From NCBI RefSeq assembly GCF_036170895.1, contig NZ_CP108036.1, positions 5,139,501 to 5,203,500 on the forward strand: a stretch of 64,000 nt of DNA, given 5' to 3'. Positions 54,525 through 63,076 of the stretch are shown here, piece by piece. How positions within the stretch are numbered: position 1 is the first letter of the stretch; each line of letters starts with the position of its first letter. The notes under the pieces were generated by a model, which was not told the origin of the DNA, searched no databases, and saw only the letters and a program-made list of their open reading frames with translations. The stretch comes from Streptomyces erythrochromogenes (GTDB lineage: Bacteria; Actinomycetota; Actinomycetes; Streptomycetales; Streptomycetaceae). Both the position numbers and the translations under genes were made by a program.

Positions 54525-54567
54525 CCGCCGGGTCGCCCTGGCGGGTGCCATCGGGCCGTGATCGCGC

Positions 54568-54606
54568 CGAAGGCCCCGTACGCGACAACTGCGTACGGGG
54601 CCTTCG
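54568..54606. terminator. Terminator between rdgB and tRNA-Leu
   Basis: Perfect 16-bp arms (54568-54583 and 54591-54606) with a 7-base GACAACT loop lie between rdgB and the convergent tRNA gene. It can stop transcription from both sides. Confidence 0.88.
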
Positions 54607-54615
54607 GTGTGGATG

Positions 54616-54699
54616 TGCGGTTGGGGGGACTCGAACCCCCACGGGTTTTACCCCACTTGGACCTAAACCAAGCGTGACTGCCAATTCCACCACAACCGC
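54616..54699 (-). tRNA. tRNA-Leu (anticodon UAG)
   Basis: The reverse strand folds as a class II tRNA. The acceptor stem is GCGGTTG with CAACCGC plus discriminator A. The D arm is TGGAATTGGCAGTC, the anticodon arm CTTGG-TTTAGGT-CCAAG with anticodon TAG, then a long variable arm, and the T arm is GGGGG-TTCGAGT-CCCCC. The long variable arm and discriminator A confirm leucine. CCA is not encoded. Confidence 0.97.
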
Positions 54700-54742
54700 A
54701 AAATATCGCCCAATTCGGACATTTGGTCCGCCTGTGCTGCAC

Positions 54743-55753
54743 TTAGTCTAAGGGCAGGTCCGCAGCCTTGGGGCGACGGTTTCGGCACCACGTGTCGGTC
54801 AGTGAGTGGCAGTTGGGGCACAGGTAGCGGAGGTTCTCGCGTCGGTTGTCGCGCCAGTCCCCACTTATGTGATCGATCTGAAGGGTGATCGGTTGCCCTC
54901 GCCACTCCCCGGTGTTGCCGCAGTCGTCGCAGGCGTAGGGGACGCCGATCTCCTGCAGTGCCCGGTGCAGGCGGGGACGGTGAACGCGTGAGGCCCCCTC
55001 GGGGAGCACGGTCAGGGTGGTGTCTGCAAGACCCTTCTGTGGGCGTAGCGCTTGGGAGGCTGCCCAGGTACGCCGCTTGAAGTGGCTGACGTCGAGTCCG
55101 AGCCGGGTGATCAGCCGCCGAACGCGCCGGTGGTTCACATCGTTGACGAGAAGGCCGAGGGCGCGCATGACGTCTGCGTAGCTCAGCGCTGCCGGAACCG
55201 CTGCGCGCAGCGTGTCCTCGGGAATTCGGATCCGCGCGTTCCTGAAATGGGTGGTGTCTATGCCATGCGCCTTCAGCATCCTTGCGAGGGCGGCGCGGGA
55301 TCGACTGTCGTCCGGCACGCCCAGGGCGCGAGCCGTGCCGCGCACGCTGTCCGCGGACGCTGCGGCTCCTGCAAGCTCCGCCCTGGTGAACGGGAGCTCG
55401 ATGCCGATCCGTTGCATGCCGCGGAAATGGCTGATGTCCACACCGGCGGCGGCTATGCGGCGGACGATGTGCGACAGGGTGCCCGTAGCGGGGGGCGCGC
55501 CAAGCTTCACGGCAACCTCGCGCAGGGTGGTGGACGTCGCCGCCGCCGCGGCAATGGCCTCGTCGGGGTACTTGCGCCACGGGCTTCGTTTCGCGAAGTG
55601 GCTGGTGTCGATCCCGTAGGTGGTGACCTTCTCCTGCAGCATTCGGCGTCGCCCGCCGCTCTCCTTGAGGTTGAGGCGCCGCATGAGGTCGGCCCAGCCT
55701 CTCGATGCGGCGACCGCCGTGGTCAGGGTGTCGCAGTCGTACGGGTCACTCAT
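54743..55753 (-). CDS. HNH endonuclease with four repeated SHF modules
   Basis: This 336-residue protein ends in an HNH domain (residues ~275-325) with CDDCGN, the catalytic LQIDHISGDW, and YLCPNCHSL. Cys275, Cys278, Cys312 and Cys315 form the zinc site. The first 225 residues consist of four units of about 55-60 residues, each ending G-(I/V/L)-D-x-(S/T)-H-F (at 51-53, 108-110, 168-170, 223-225). Each unit looks like a small helical DNA-binding module, so the protein may read four DNA sites before cutting. It lies 43 bases upstream of tRNA-Leu on the same strand. Its biological role is unknown. Confidence 0.85.
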   Translation of the reverse strand: MSDPYDCDTLTTAVAASRGWADLMRRLNLKESGGRRRMLQEKVTTYGIDTSHFAKRSPWRKYPDEAIAAAAATSTTLREVAVKLGAPPATGTLSHIVRRIAAAGVDISHFRGMQRIGIELPFTRAELAGAAASADSVRGTARALGVPDDSRSRAALARMLKAHGIDTTHFRNARIRIPEDTLRAAVPAALSYADVMRALGLLVNDVNHRRVRRLITRLGLDVSHFKRRTWAASQALRPQKGLADTTLTVLPEGASRVHRPRLHRALQEIGVPYACDDCGNTGEWRGQPITLQIDHISGDWRDNRRENLRYLCPNCHSLTDTWCRNRRPKAADLPLD

Positions 55754-55855
55754 GGTGTGCCCCCTCCGTATGTCCGGCCGCGTGTGCGGCTCTCGTACGG
55801 AGTAACGGGTCCGGGAGGCGGACGGTCACGGGCGGTTGCGTCCGATAAACGGAAC

Positions 55856-55879
55856 GGCCCGCACCAGGTGGTGCGGGCC
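55856..55879 (-). terminator. bcp terminator
   Basis: GGCCCGCACC and GGTGCGGGCC (55856-55865 with 55870-55879) form a 10-bp perfect stem with a 4-base loop, 22 bases past the bcp stop. Confidence 0.75.
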
Positions 55880-55901
55880 GGTTCGGCGGGGCGGGGGCGC
55901 G

Positions 55902-56369
55902 TCAGATGCCCAGGTCCTTGATGATCTTGGCTACGTGGCCCGTCGCCTTCACGTTGTAGAAGGCGTGCTCGACCTTGCCCTCCTCGTCCACGACCACCGT
56001 GGAGCGGATGACGCCCGTGACCGTCTTGCCGTACAGCTTCTTCTCGCCGAACGCCCCGTACGCCGTCAGCGTCTCCTTCTCCGGGTCGCCGACCAGGGTG
56101 ACCTTCAGGTGCTCCTTCTCGCGGAACTTCGCCAGCTTCTCCGGCTTGTCCGGGGAGATGCCGATGACGTCGTACCCGGCCGTGGCCAGGACGTCCAGGT
56201 TGTCCGTGAAGTCGCAGGCCTGCTTCGTGCAGCCCGGCGTCAGGGCGGCCGGGTAGAAGTAGACGATGACCTTGCGGCCCTTGTGGTCGGCGAGCGAGAC
56301 CTCGTTGCCGTCCGCGTCGGGCAGGGTGAAGGCGGGGGCGGTGTCGCCCGGCTGGAGTCGCTCGCTCAT
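55902..56369 (-). CDS. bcp: Thioredoxin-dependent thiol peroxidase (Bcp/PrxQ)
   Basis: This 155-residue peroxiredoxin reduces hydroperoxides. The peroxidatic Cys47 and resolving Cys52 are in LTPGCTKQACDF, the atypical two-Cys type of PrxQ. APAFTLPDADG and DVIGISPDKPEKLAKF are family landmarks. The Arg in VIRSTVVVDEEG helps activate Cys47. It diverges from the DUF3618 gene with a 109-base gap. Confidence 0.95.
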   Translation of the reverse strand: MSERLQPGDTAPAFTLPDADGNEVSLADHKGRKVIVYFYPAALTPGCTKQACDFTDNLDVLATAGYDVIGISPDKPEKLAKFREKEHLKVTLVGDPEKETLTAYGAFGEKKLYGKTVTGVIRSTVVVDEEGKVEHAFYNVKATGHVAKIIKDLGI

Positions 56370-56478
56370 CTGACAGTCTCCTCGGGAGGGGATCGGTACG
56401 TCACGAGACTAAGCTGACAGACTGTTCACGGCGGACTACGCCCCCACAGATCACGACCACGACGACGGAGGCAGCGCG

Positions 56479-56799
56479 GTGTCGGAAGCCAGGACCCCCG
56501 CACAGATCGAGGCGGACATCGTCCGCCGCCGCGAGCAGCTCGCCGAGACGCTCGACGAGATCGGCGTGCGCATGCACCCGCAGACGATCATCGGGGACGC
56601 GCGGGCCCGGGTCGCCTCGACCGTGGACCAGACCGCGGGGCGGGCCTTCGCCACGGTGAACCGCCTCGTGACGGACGTGCGGGACGGTCTGCGTCACGAG
56701 GACGGGGCCCCCCGCCTGGAGCGCGTCGTGCCCGTCGCGCTGCTCGCGGTCGGCGTCGTCGGCCTGCTCGTGGTCTCGGCGCGCCGCAGGCGCGGATGA
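56479..56799 (+). CDS. DUF3618 membrane protein
   Basis: This 106-residue actinobacterial protein has an N-terminal charged helix typical of DUF3618 (PAQIEADIVRRREQLAETLD) and one C-terminal transmembrane helix (VVPVALLAVGVVGLLVVSA) followed by RRRRG. The function is not known. The start is GTG. The divergent Bcp gene and the GroES-like gene 43 bases downstream suggest stress responses, but this is context only. Confidence 0.88.
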   Translation: MSEARTPAQIEADIVRRREQLAETLDEIGVRMHPQTIIGDARARVASTVDQTAGRAFATVNRLVTDVRDGLRHEDGAPRLERVVPVALLAVGVVGLLVVSARRRRG

Positions 56800-56842
56800 C
56801 CCTGGGCGGTACGGGACGGGCGCGGACAGGTAGGTTCGGGGC

Positions 56843-57184
56843 GTGAGCGACAACACCACCCACGACAAGCTGCCCATCCGCATGCTGCACGACCGCGTGC
56901 TCGTGAAGTCCGACCTGCCCGAGGGCGAGCGGCGCTCCGGCGGCGGCATCCTGATCCCGGCGACGGCCGCCGTGGGCAAGCGGCTGGCCTGGGCCGAGGT
57001 CGTCGCGGTCGGGCAGAACGTACGGACCGTCGAGCCCGGGGACCGGGTGCTGTACGACCCCGAGGACCGTGCCGAGGTCGAGGTCCGCGGGGCGACGTAC
57101 GTGCTGATGCGCGAGCGGGACCTGCACGCCGTGGCCGCGGAGCGGCTGGAGGGGTCGGAGGACTCCACCGGGCTGTACCTCTGA
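56843..57184 (+). CDS. GroES-like co-chaperonin domain protein
   Basis: This 113-residue protein has a Cpn10 fold: RMLHDRVLVKSDLPEGERRS, GGILIPATAAVGKRLAWAEV and VEPGDRVLYDPED. The mobile loop is changed relative to GroES, and no groEL lies nearby. It is therefore a stand-alone paralogue conserved in actinomycetes, probably not the main co-chaperonin. The start is GTG with a TAGGTT box 6 bases upstream, indicating a leaderless transcript. Confidence 0.88.
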   Translation: MSDNTTHDKLPIRMLHDRVLVKSDLPEGERRSGGGILIPATAAVGKRLAWAEVVAVGQNVRTVEPGDRVLYDPEDRAEVEVRGATYVLMRERDLHAVAAERLEGSEDSTGLYL

Positions 57185-57240
57185 GCCTCAGCCTCCGAAC
57201 CTTCTGAACGTCTGAACCTCTGAGCGAAGCGCACGGCAGA

Positions 57241-57271
57241 AGGGCTGGTGGCCGAGGTCACCGGCCCTTTT
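57241..57271 (+). terminator. Terminator after the GroES-like gene
   Basis: AGGGCTGGTG (57241-57250) pairs with CACCGGCCCT (57259-57268) with one mismatch, followed by TTTTCG. It separates the gene from the guanidine riboswitch promoter. Confidence 0.7.
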
Positions 57272-57284
57272 CGCCGCCTTTTGC

Positions 57285-57290
57285 TACGGT
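57285..57290 (+). promoter_or_regulatory. -10 box of the guanidine exporter transcript
   Basis: TACGGT ends 9 bases before the riboswitch fold begins, placing the transcription start near 57297 so that the RNA would start with the aptamer. No good -35 match was found. Confidence 0.45.
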
Positions 57291-57298
57291 GGGGGAGA

Positions 57299-57341
57299 AC
57301 CCGACGAGACGCGCCGTACCGGGTACGACAAGACGACGCAC
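57299..57341 (+). promoter_or_regulatory. Guanidine-III riboswitch (ykkC-III)
   Basis: The sequence reads CCCGACGAGACGCGCCGTAC followed by CGGGTACGACAAGACGACGC. It matches the compact guanidine-III pseudoknot: P1 CCCG/CGGG, the conserved ACGAG and ACAAGACG segments, and P2 GCGCCGT with ACGACGC (one C-A mismatch). It lies 20 bases before the Shine-Dalgarno sequence of a guanidinium exporter gene. Binding of guanidinium should expose the ribosome-binding site. Confidence 0.9.
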
Positions 57342-57373
57342 CCCGTATCGCTCGATGTCTCGGAGGTGCCGTC

Positions 57374-57694
57374 ATGGCCTGGGTTCTTCTTCTCGTCGCC
57401 GGTCTGCTCGAAGTCGGCTGGTCGATCGGCATGAAGTTCACCGAGGGTTTCACCCGGCTGTGGCCCAGTGTGTTCACGGGTGCCGGGATCGTGGCCAGCA
57501 TGGTGCTGCTGTCCTACGCCGCGAAGACCCTGCCCATCGGTACGGCGTACGGGGTGTGGGTGGGCATCGGCGCCGCCGGTGCGGCCGTGCTCGGTATGGC
57601 GGTGCTGGGTGAGCCCGTCACCGCCGCCCGGATCTTCTTCATCTGTCTGCTGCTGGTCGCCGTGGTGGGGCTGAAGGCGACCTCCGGTCACTGA
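57374..57694 (+). CDS. sugE: Guanidinium exporter (Gdx/SugE, SMR family)
   Basis: This 106-residue small multidrug resistance protein has four transmembrane helices: AWVLLLVAGLLEVGWSIGMK (with the essential Glu13 and Trp), VFTGAGIVASMVLLSYAAK, GTAYGVWVGIGAAGAAVLGM and RIFFICLLLVAVVGLKA. The Gdx signature GKxxTxGFTRLxPS region and GVWVGIG set it apart from EmrE-type drug pumps. A guanidine-III riboswitch directly upstream supports guanidinium as substrate. CGGAGG precedes the ATG. Confidence 0.93.
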   Translation: MAWVLLLVAGLLEVGWSIGMKFTEGFTRLWPSVFTGAGIVASMVLLSYAAKTLPIGTAYGVWVGIGAAGAAVLGMAVLGEPVTAARIFFICLLLVAVVGLKATSGH

Positions 57695-57738
57695 TCCCCC
57701 TCCCCCCGGGTGCTCCGGATGTTCTCCGGGTGCTCCGG

Positions 57739-60195
57739 TTATTCCAGGAACGCGGACGGCGGGCGGGGGCCTCCGACCATCCCGCCGCCGTCCCAGCCGC
57801 CCCCGCCCGTGCCCGTCCCGCCCTGGCTGCCGGCGGTGGTGTCGCCCTCGTCGCCCTGGCTGGTGCCGCCGTCGCCCTGGCCGCCCTGGGTGCGGCCTCC
57901 GGAGTCCTGGCCTCCTTGGGCCTGCCCGCCGTTGTTGCGGCCGCCGCCGTCCTGGCCCCCGTTGTCCCGGCCGCCCTGCGTGCGGCCCCCGTCGCCCTGG
58001 CCGCCGTTGTCCTGGCCGCGGGACGGCGGGGTCGGCCGCTGGGGCGGGGGCGGGGTGTCGTCGTCGCCGGGCGTCTCCTGAGGCGGTTCCGACTGCCAGG
58101 AGGGCGGCGGCGGGGGCTGCGCGGCGCCCGGCTGGAGGTCGAGTTCGAAGTCGACGGGGTCGGTGCCCTCCAGCGCGGTCTTCGTGTACGAGGCCCAGAT
58201 CCGGGCCGGATAGCCGCCACCGCCGATGCGGGGCTCGCCGAGGGCCCCGTACAGCGACTCCAGGGTGCCGGTGTCCGGGTCCTGGCCCATCATCGCGACC
58301 ACGGTGACCAGGTTCGGGGTGTAGGCCGCGAACCAGGCGGAACGGTCCAGCTCGCCGGTGCCGGTCTTGCCCGCGGCCGGGTGGCCGGCGGCGAGGGCCG
58401 CCGTGCCGGTGCCGTTGTCCACGACGCTGACCAGCATGGACGTGGTGGTGTCGGCGGCCTCGCGGCTGATGGCCTGGACGGGGGTGCGCTCGGGCAGGGT
58501 GATCTTGTCGTCGCCCTTCGCGATCTCCTCCAGGAAGGTGTAGGGGGTGCGGCGGCCGTGGTCGGCGAGGGTCGCGTACGCCTGGGTCATGTCAAGGACG
58601 CTGGCCTGGAGGGTGCCGAGCGCCATGGCCGGGCCGACCACGAAGTTCGGGGTGTCCTCGGGGACGCCGAGGTCGATGGCGGTCTTCTTGACCTTGGCGG
58701 TGCCGACGTCGACGGCCATCTGCGCGTACACGGCGTTCACGGAGAGGTCGGTGGCGGTGTTGACGGTGATGTCGCCGTAGGAGACCTGGCCCTCGTTCTC
58801 CGGGGCGAAGCGGATCCGGCCGCCGACGACGGGGCGCTTGTTGTCGCCGTTGTAGAGGGTGTTGGGGGTGATCCTGCGGCCGTCCTGGGTGCGGGAGCCG
58901 TTCTCGACGGCGGCCGCGAAGACGAACGGCTTGAAGGTGGAGGCGACCTGGTAGTCGTGCCGGGTCGCGTTGTTCACGTACTGCCTGGTGTAGTCGACGC
59001 CTCCGTACATGGCGACGACCTTGCCGGTGGCCGGGTCGATGGAGACCCCGCCGGCCCGGACCACCCGGTCCGCCTTGCGCGCCTCGGGATCGAGCTTGCT
59101 CAGCATCTGGTCGTCGACGGCCTCGACGAAGTCGGCCTGGCGGCGCCGGTCGATGGTGGTCCTGATGCGGTAGCCGCCCTCGGCGAGGGTCTTGTCGTCG
59201 AGGATCTCGCGGTCGAGGATGTACTCCTTGATCGCTTCGACGAGGTAGCCGCGCTGGCCGGACAGACCCGCGGCGGCCCGGACCTTGCCGGGCTCGGGGA
59301 ACTGCGTGGTCGCGCGCTCGGCGGCGGGCAGCCAGCCCTTCTTGACCATGCCGTCGAGGACGTAGTTCCAGCGGGCGAGGGCGCGGGCGCGGCTCTGCGG
59401 GTGGGAGACGACGTCGAAGGCGCTGGGGGAGTTGAGCAGGGTGGCGAGGTAGGCGCCCTCGGCCGTGGTGAGGCTGCCGACGTCCTTGCCGTAGTACGCC
59501 TGGGAGGCGGCCTGGATGCCGTAGGCGTTGCGGCCGAAGTAGCTGGTGTTCAGGTAGCCCTCGAGGATGTAGGCCTTGGACTTCTCGCGACCGAGTTTGA
59601 TCGCGATGAAGAACTCCTTGGCCTTGCGTTTGATCGTCTGTTCCTGGCCCAGGTAGTAGTTCTTGACGTACTGCTGGGTGATCGTCGAGCCGGACTGGGT
59701 GCCCTTGCCGGTGGCCGTGTTCCAGGCGGCGCGGACCATCGCCTTGGGGTCCACCGCCCGTTCGGAGTAGAAGTCCCGGTCTTCCGCTGCCAGTACGGCT
59801 TCCTGGACGGTCAGCGGGATCTGCGAGAGGGGCACGTTGACGCGGTTGACCTCGCCGTCGCGGGCGATCTGGGAGCCGTCGGAGTAGAGGTAGACGTTGG
59901 ACTGCGCGGTCGCGGCGGCGTTGGCCGGAGGGATGTCGACCAGCAGGTAACCGGCCACGAGGCCGCCGCCGATCAGGAGGGCGAGGAGCAGTACGGCACC
60001 GAGGACCATGCGCCAGGTGGGGAGGACGCGGCGCCATCCGGTCCGCCCGCGGCGGGCCTTCCCGCCCGGTCCCGGAGGCTGTGGCCCCGGCTGCGCCTGC
60101 TGCCGGGGCGGCCGCTCGGTGCGCGGGTGCGGGGCGCCGGGCGGGGTGTCCGGGTCTCGAGGGGTCCAGCCCGCGGGTGGTGACTGGTCGCTCAT
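57739..60195 (-). CDS. Bifunctional class A penicillin-binding protein
   Basis: This 818-residue protein is a peptidoglycan glycosyltransferase-transpeptidase anchored by one membrane helix (MVLGAVLLLALLIGGGLVAG, ~residues 63-82). The GT51 domain contains Glu138 (LAAEDRDFY) and GSTITQQYVKN. The transpeptidase motifs are Ser419 in STFKPF, SVN and KTGTG. The C-terminal ~130 residues are Pro-, then Gly/Gln/Asp/Asn-rich repeats (QDNGGQGDGGRTQGG). I chose the ATG giving MSDQSPPAGW, with GAGGAG upstream. The low-complexity tail probably passes into the cell wall. Confidence 0.94.
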   Translation of the reverse strand: MSDQSPPAGWTPRDPDTPPGAPHPRTERPPRQQAQPGPQPPGPGGKARRGRTGWRRVLPTWRMVLGAVLLLALLIGGGLVAGYLLVDIPPANAAATAQSNVYLYSDGSQIARDGEVNRVNVPLSQIPLTVQEAVLAAEDRDFYSERAVDPKAMVRAAWNTATGKGTQSGSTITQQYVKNYYLGQEQTIKRKAKEFFIAIKLGREKSKAYILEGYLNTSYFGRNAYGIQAASQAYYGKDVGSLTTAEGAYLATLLNSPSAFDVVSHPQSRARALARWNYVLDGMVKKGWLPAAERATTQFPEPGKVRAAAGLSGQRGYLVEAIKEYILDREILDDKTLAEGGYRIRTTIDRRRQADFVEAVDDQMLSKLDPEARKADRVVRAGGVSIDPATGKVVAMYGGVDYTRQYVNNATRHDYQVASTFKPFVFAAAVENGSRTQDGRRITPNTLYNGDNKRPVVGGRIRFAPENEGQVSYGDITVNTATDLSVNAVYAQMAVDVGTAKVKKTAIDLGVPEDTPNFVVGPAMALGTLQASVLDMTQAYATLADHGRRTPYTFLEEIAKGDDKITLPERTPVQAISREAADTTTSMLVSVVDNGTGTAALAAGHPAAGKTGTGELDRSAWFAAYTPNLVTVVAMMGQDPDTGTLESLYGALGEPRIGGGGYPARIWASYTKTALEGTDPVDFELDLQPGAAQPPPPPSWQSEPPQETPGDDDTPPPPQRPTPPSRGQDNGGQGDGGRTQGGRDNGGQDGGGRNNGGQAQGGQDSGGRTQGGQGDGGTSQGDEGDTTAGSQGGTGTGGGGWDGGGMVGGPRPPSAFLE

Positions 60196-60389
60196 CTCCA
60201 GGACTCCTCGACGCTGTTCGAAACATCCACTTCTGTACCTCATGGTGTCTACCCGATGGCCGGTGACCACCGCCCGGGACGGGGGTAAATCGGTCGCGTG
60301 GCTCGCCCCTCCGCACTAAGCTCGCGCGCTTTGGCCGACTTGGCCGACCTGGCCGACGTAGGAACGACGTGGAAAACGGAGGGGATACG

Positions 60390-61217
60390 GTGCGCCAGAG
60401 AGTGCGCCAGAGAGTGGGCCTCTACACGGCGGTCGCGGCCGGCGGATTCCGGCGCTACGCCACCTACGGGACGGCGACCGCGGCGGGCGTGTTCACCAAC
60501 ACCGTGTTCGGGTTCATCGTCGCGTTCACGTACATCGCGCTGTGGGACCAGCGCCCGGGGCTGGGCGGTTACGACCAGTCCCAGGCCCTCACCTTCGTCT
60601 GGGTGAGCCAGTCGCTGCTGGCCGCAGGGGCGTTGATCGGCGGCGGGTTCCAGGAGGAGATCCAGGAGCGGGTCCGCACGGGAGACATCGCAGTCGACCT
60701 GTACCGGCCCGCGGACCTCCAGATGTGGTGGCTCGCGGCCGACCTGGGCCGCGCCGCCTTCCAGCTGCTGGGGCGCGGGCTGGTCCCGCTCGCCGCGGGG
60801 GCGCTGGCCTTCCGGCTGGCGCTGCCCCCGGACCCGTGGCGCTGGCTGCTGTTCCTGGTCTCCGTCGGGCTCGGGCTGGTGGTCAGCTTCGCGCTGCGCT
60901 ACCTGCTGGGGCTGCTGGCCTTCTGGCTGCTGGACGGGGCCGGGATCAACCTGATGGCGACCGTCGTCTCGGTCTTCTTCTCGGGGATGCTGCTGCCGCT
61001 GACCGTCTTCCCGGGAGCCTTCGGGGAGTTCGTGCGCGTACTGCCGTGGGCGGCGATGCTCCAGGTGCCGCTGGACGTGCTGCTGGGCGAGCACGCGGGG
61101 GCCGGGGCCGCGGCCGGCGCGCTGGGCTTCCAGGCCGGCTGGGTCCTCGTACTGCTGGGCATCGGGCGGCTGTTGCAGTCGGCGGCGACGCGGAAGGTGG
61201 TGGTCCAGGGTGGCTGA
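60390..61217 (+). CDS. ABC-2 type transporter permease 1
   Basis: This 275-residue membrane protein has six helices and belongs to the DUF-type ABC-2 permeases (YTAVAAGGFRRYATYGTATA, VSFALRYLLGLLAFWLLDG, LPWAAMLQVPLDVLLGEH). With the next two genes it forms an exporter. The GTG at 60390 is chosen because ACGGAGGGG lies 6 bases upstream; it gives a duplicated VRQR N-terminus from a 12-base repeat. Its end overlaps the next gene by 8 bases. Substrate unknown. Confidence 0.88.
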   Translation: MRQRVRQRVGLYTAVAAGGFRRYATYGTATAAGVFTNTVFGFIVAFTYIALWDQRPGLGGYDQSQALTFVWVSQSLLAAGALIGGGFQEEIQERVRTGDIAVDLYRPADLQMWWLAADLGRAAFQLLGRGLVPLAAGALAFRLALPPDPWRWLLFLVSVGLGLVVSFALRYLLGLLAFWLLDGAGINLMATVVSVFFSGMLLPLTVFPGAFGEFVRVLPWAAMLQVPLDVLLGEHAGAGAAAGALGFQAGWVLVLLGIGRLLQSAATRKVVVQGG

Positions 61218-62085
61218 GACGGCCGAGGCGGTAATGGAGCGGGAGTTCGCCGACCTGGAGGTGCCCCGGGCGCGCGGCCGGGTCCGGGAGGGGCTGCGCG
61301 GCTACGGCCTGATCGTGGCCATGTGGATCCGGTCGACGATGACGTACCGGACGTCCTTCGCCCTGTCCACGCTGGGGAACGCGGCGATCACGCTGCTGGA
61401 CTTCGTCGCGATCTACATCATGTTCACGCACGTGGACGCCCTCGGCGGCTTCACGCTGCCCGAGGTCGCGCTGCTGTACGGGTCCTGCTCGGCGTCCCTG
61501 GGGCTGGCGGACCTGCTGCTGGGGAACACCGACCGGATCGGCGCCCGGGTCCGCGACGGTTCGCTCGACACCATGCTGGTGCGGCCGGTCCCGCTGCTCG
61601 CGCAGGTCGCGGCCGATCGCTTCGCGCTGCGCCGGCTGGGCCGGATCGCGCAGGGGCTGGGGCTGCTGGGCTGGGCGCTCTGGTCGCTGGAGGTGGACTG
61701 GACGGCGGGGAAGGTGCTGCTGGTGCCCGTGATGGTGCTGGCGGGTGCGGCGATCTTCGCGGCGGTGATGGTGGCCGGGGCGGCCTTCCAGTTCGTCGCC
61801 GGGGACGCGGCGGAGGTGCAGAACTCCTTCACCTACGGCGGCTGCACGATGCTGCAGTACCCGCCGACGATCTTCGCGACGGAGCTGCTGCGCGCGGTGA
61901 CCTTCATCGTCCCGCTGGCCTTCGTCAACTGGCTGCCCGCGCTGTACGTGCTGGGGCGGCCCGATCCGCTGGGGCTGCCGGGGTGGGCCGCGTTCCTGAG
62001 CCCGCTGGTGGCCTTCGCGGTGTTCGTGCCCGCGTCGCTGGCCTGGCGCGCGGGAGTCCGTTCGTACCGGAGCACGGGGAGCTGA
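61210..62085 (+). CDS. ABC-2 type transporter permease 2
   Basis: This 291-residue membrane protein pairs with the preceding permease. It has six helices with TYRTSFALSTLGNAAITLLD, a conserved DTMLVRPVPLLAQVAADRF loop and FVNWLPALYVLGRPDPLGLP. It starts at GTG eight bases before the end of the first permease gene and is followed, after 3 bases, by the ATPase gene. Two non-identical permeases plus one ATPase indicate a heterodimeric exporter. Confidence 0.9.
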   Translation: MAETAEAVMEREFADLEVPRARGRVREGLRGYGLIVAMWIRSTMTYRTSFALSTLGNAAITLLDFVAIYIMFTHVDALGGFTLPEVALLYGSCSASLGLADLLLGNTDRIGARVRDGSLDTMLVRPVPLLAQVAADRFALRRLGRIAQGLGLLGWALWSLEVDWTAGKVLLVPVMVLAGAAIFAAVMVAGAAFQFVAGDAAEVQNSFTYGGCTMLQYPPTIFATELLRAVTFIVPLAFVNWLPALYVLGRPDPLGLPGWAAFLSPLVAFAVFVPASLAWRAGVRSYRSTGS

Positions 62086-62088
62086 GCC

Positions 62089-63060
62089 GTGGTGGATGAT
62101 GCGCTGATCTCGCTGGACGGGGTCGAGAAGGTCTTTGACGTACGGCGCCGGGTGGGCCTGATGCGCCGGGAGAAACGCCAGGTCAGGGCGGTGGACGGGA
62201 TCAGCTTCGCGGTCGCGCGGGGTGAGATGGTCGGCTACATCGGGCCCAACGGGGCCGGGAAGTCCACCACGATCAAGATGCTGACCGGGATCCTCACCCC
62301 GAGCGGCGGCCGGCTGCGGGTGGCGGGCATCGACCCGGCGCGGGAGCGGGTGCGTCTCGCGCAGAGGATCGGTGTGGTCTTCGGACAGCGCACCACGCTG
62401 TGGTGGGACCTGCCGCTGAAGGACTCGTACGGGCTGATGCGGCGGATGTACCGGGTGCCGAGGGCGCGGTTCGAGGAGAACCTGGAGCGGTGCGTGGACC
62501 GCCTGGACCTGGGTGAGCTGCTCGACGTGCCGGTACGCCAGCTGTCGCTCGGGCAGCGGATGCGCGGGGACATCGCGGCGGCGCTGCTGCACGATCCGGA
62601 CGTGCTGTACCTGGACGAGCCGACGATCGGGCTCGACGTGGTGAGCAAGGCGAAGGTACGGGGCTTCCTGCGGCAGTTGAACGAGGAGCGCGGCACGACG
62701 GTGCTGCTGACCACGCACGACCTCCAGGACATCGAGCAGCTCTGCGAGCGGGTGATGGTGATCGACCACGGGCGGCTGATGTACGACGGGGCGCTGGGCG
62801 GGCTGCACGCGGCGGGGTCGGTGGGGGAGAGCGAGCGGACGCTGGTGGTGGACCTGGAGCGGGAGCTGGGGCCGATCAGCGTGCCGGGGGCGCGGGTGGT
62901 GAAGGTGGAGGGCCCCCGGCAGTGGCTGGCGTTCCCGGCGGGTGCGTCGGCCGCGCCGCTGGTGTCGGCGGTGGCTGCGGAGTACCCGCTGGTGGACCTG
63001 TCGGTGCGGGAGCCGGACATCGAGGACGTGATCGCGCGGATGTACGCGGGGCGGGGCTGA
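62089..63060 (+). CDS. ABC-2 type exporter ATPase
   Basis: This 323-residue ATPase has Walker A GPNGAGKSTTIKML, the signature LSLGQRMRGDIAAALL (reading LSLGQ), Walker B DVLYLDEPTIGLD, and the H-loop TTHDLQDIE. The C-terminal ~80 residues form an extra domain found in drug and polysaccharide exporter ATPases. The start is GTG. Together with the two permeases it forms one exporter operon, transcribed with tight coupling. Confidence 0.95.
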   Translation: MVDDALISLDGVEKVFDVRRRVGLMRREKRQVRAVDGISFAVARGEMVGYIGPNGAGKSTTIKMLTGILTPSGGRLRVAGIDPARERVRLAQRIGVVFGQRTTLWWDLPLKDSYGLMRRMYRVPRARFEENLERCVDRLDLGELLDVPVRQLSLGQRMRGDIAAALLHDPDVLYLDEPTIGLDVVSKAKVRGFLRQLNEERGTTVLLTTHDLQDIEQLCERVMVIDHGRLMYDGALGGLHAAGSVGESERTLVVDLERELGPISVPGARVVKVEGPRQWLAFPAGASAAPLVSAVAAEYPLVDLSVREPDIEDVIARMYAGRG

Positions 63061-63076
63061 CGGCCGGGGCCGGTCC

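Noticed and set aside
54616..55753. Prophage or integrative element at tRNA-Leu
   Set aside because: No integrase, no duplicated tRNA 3' end and no phage genes are visible; only an HNH gene stands next to the tRNA.
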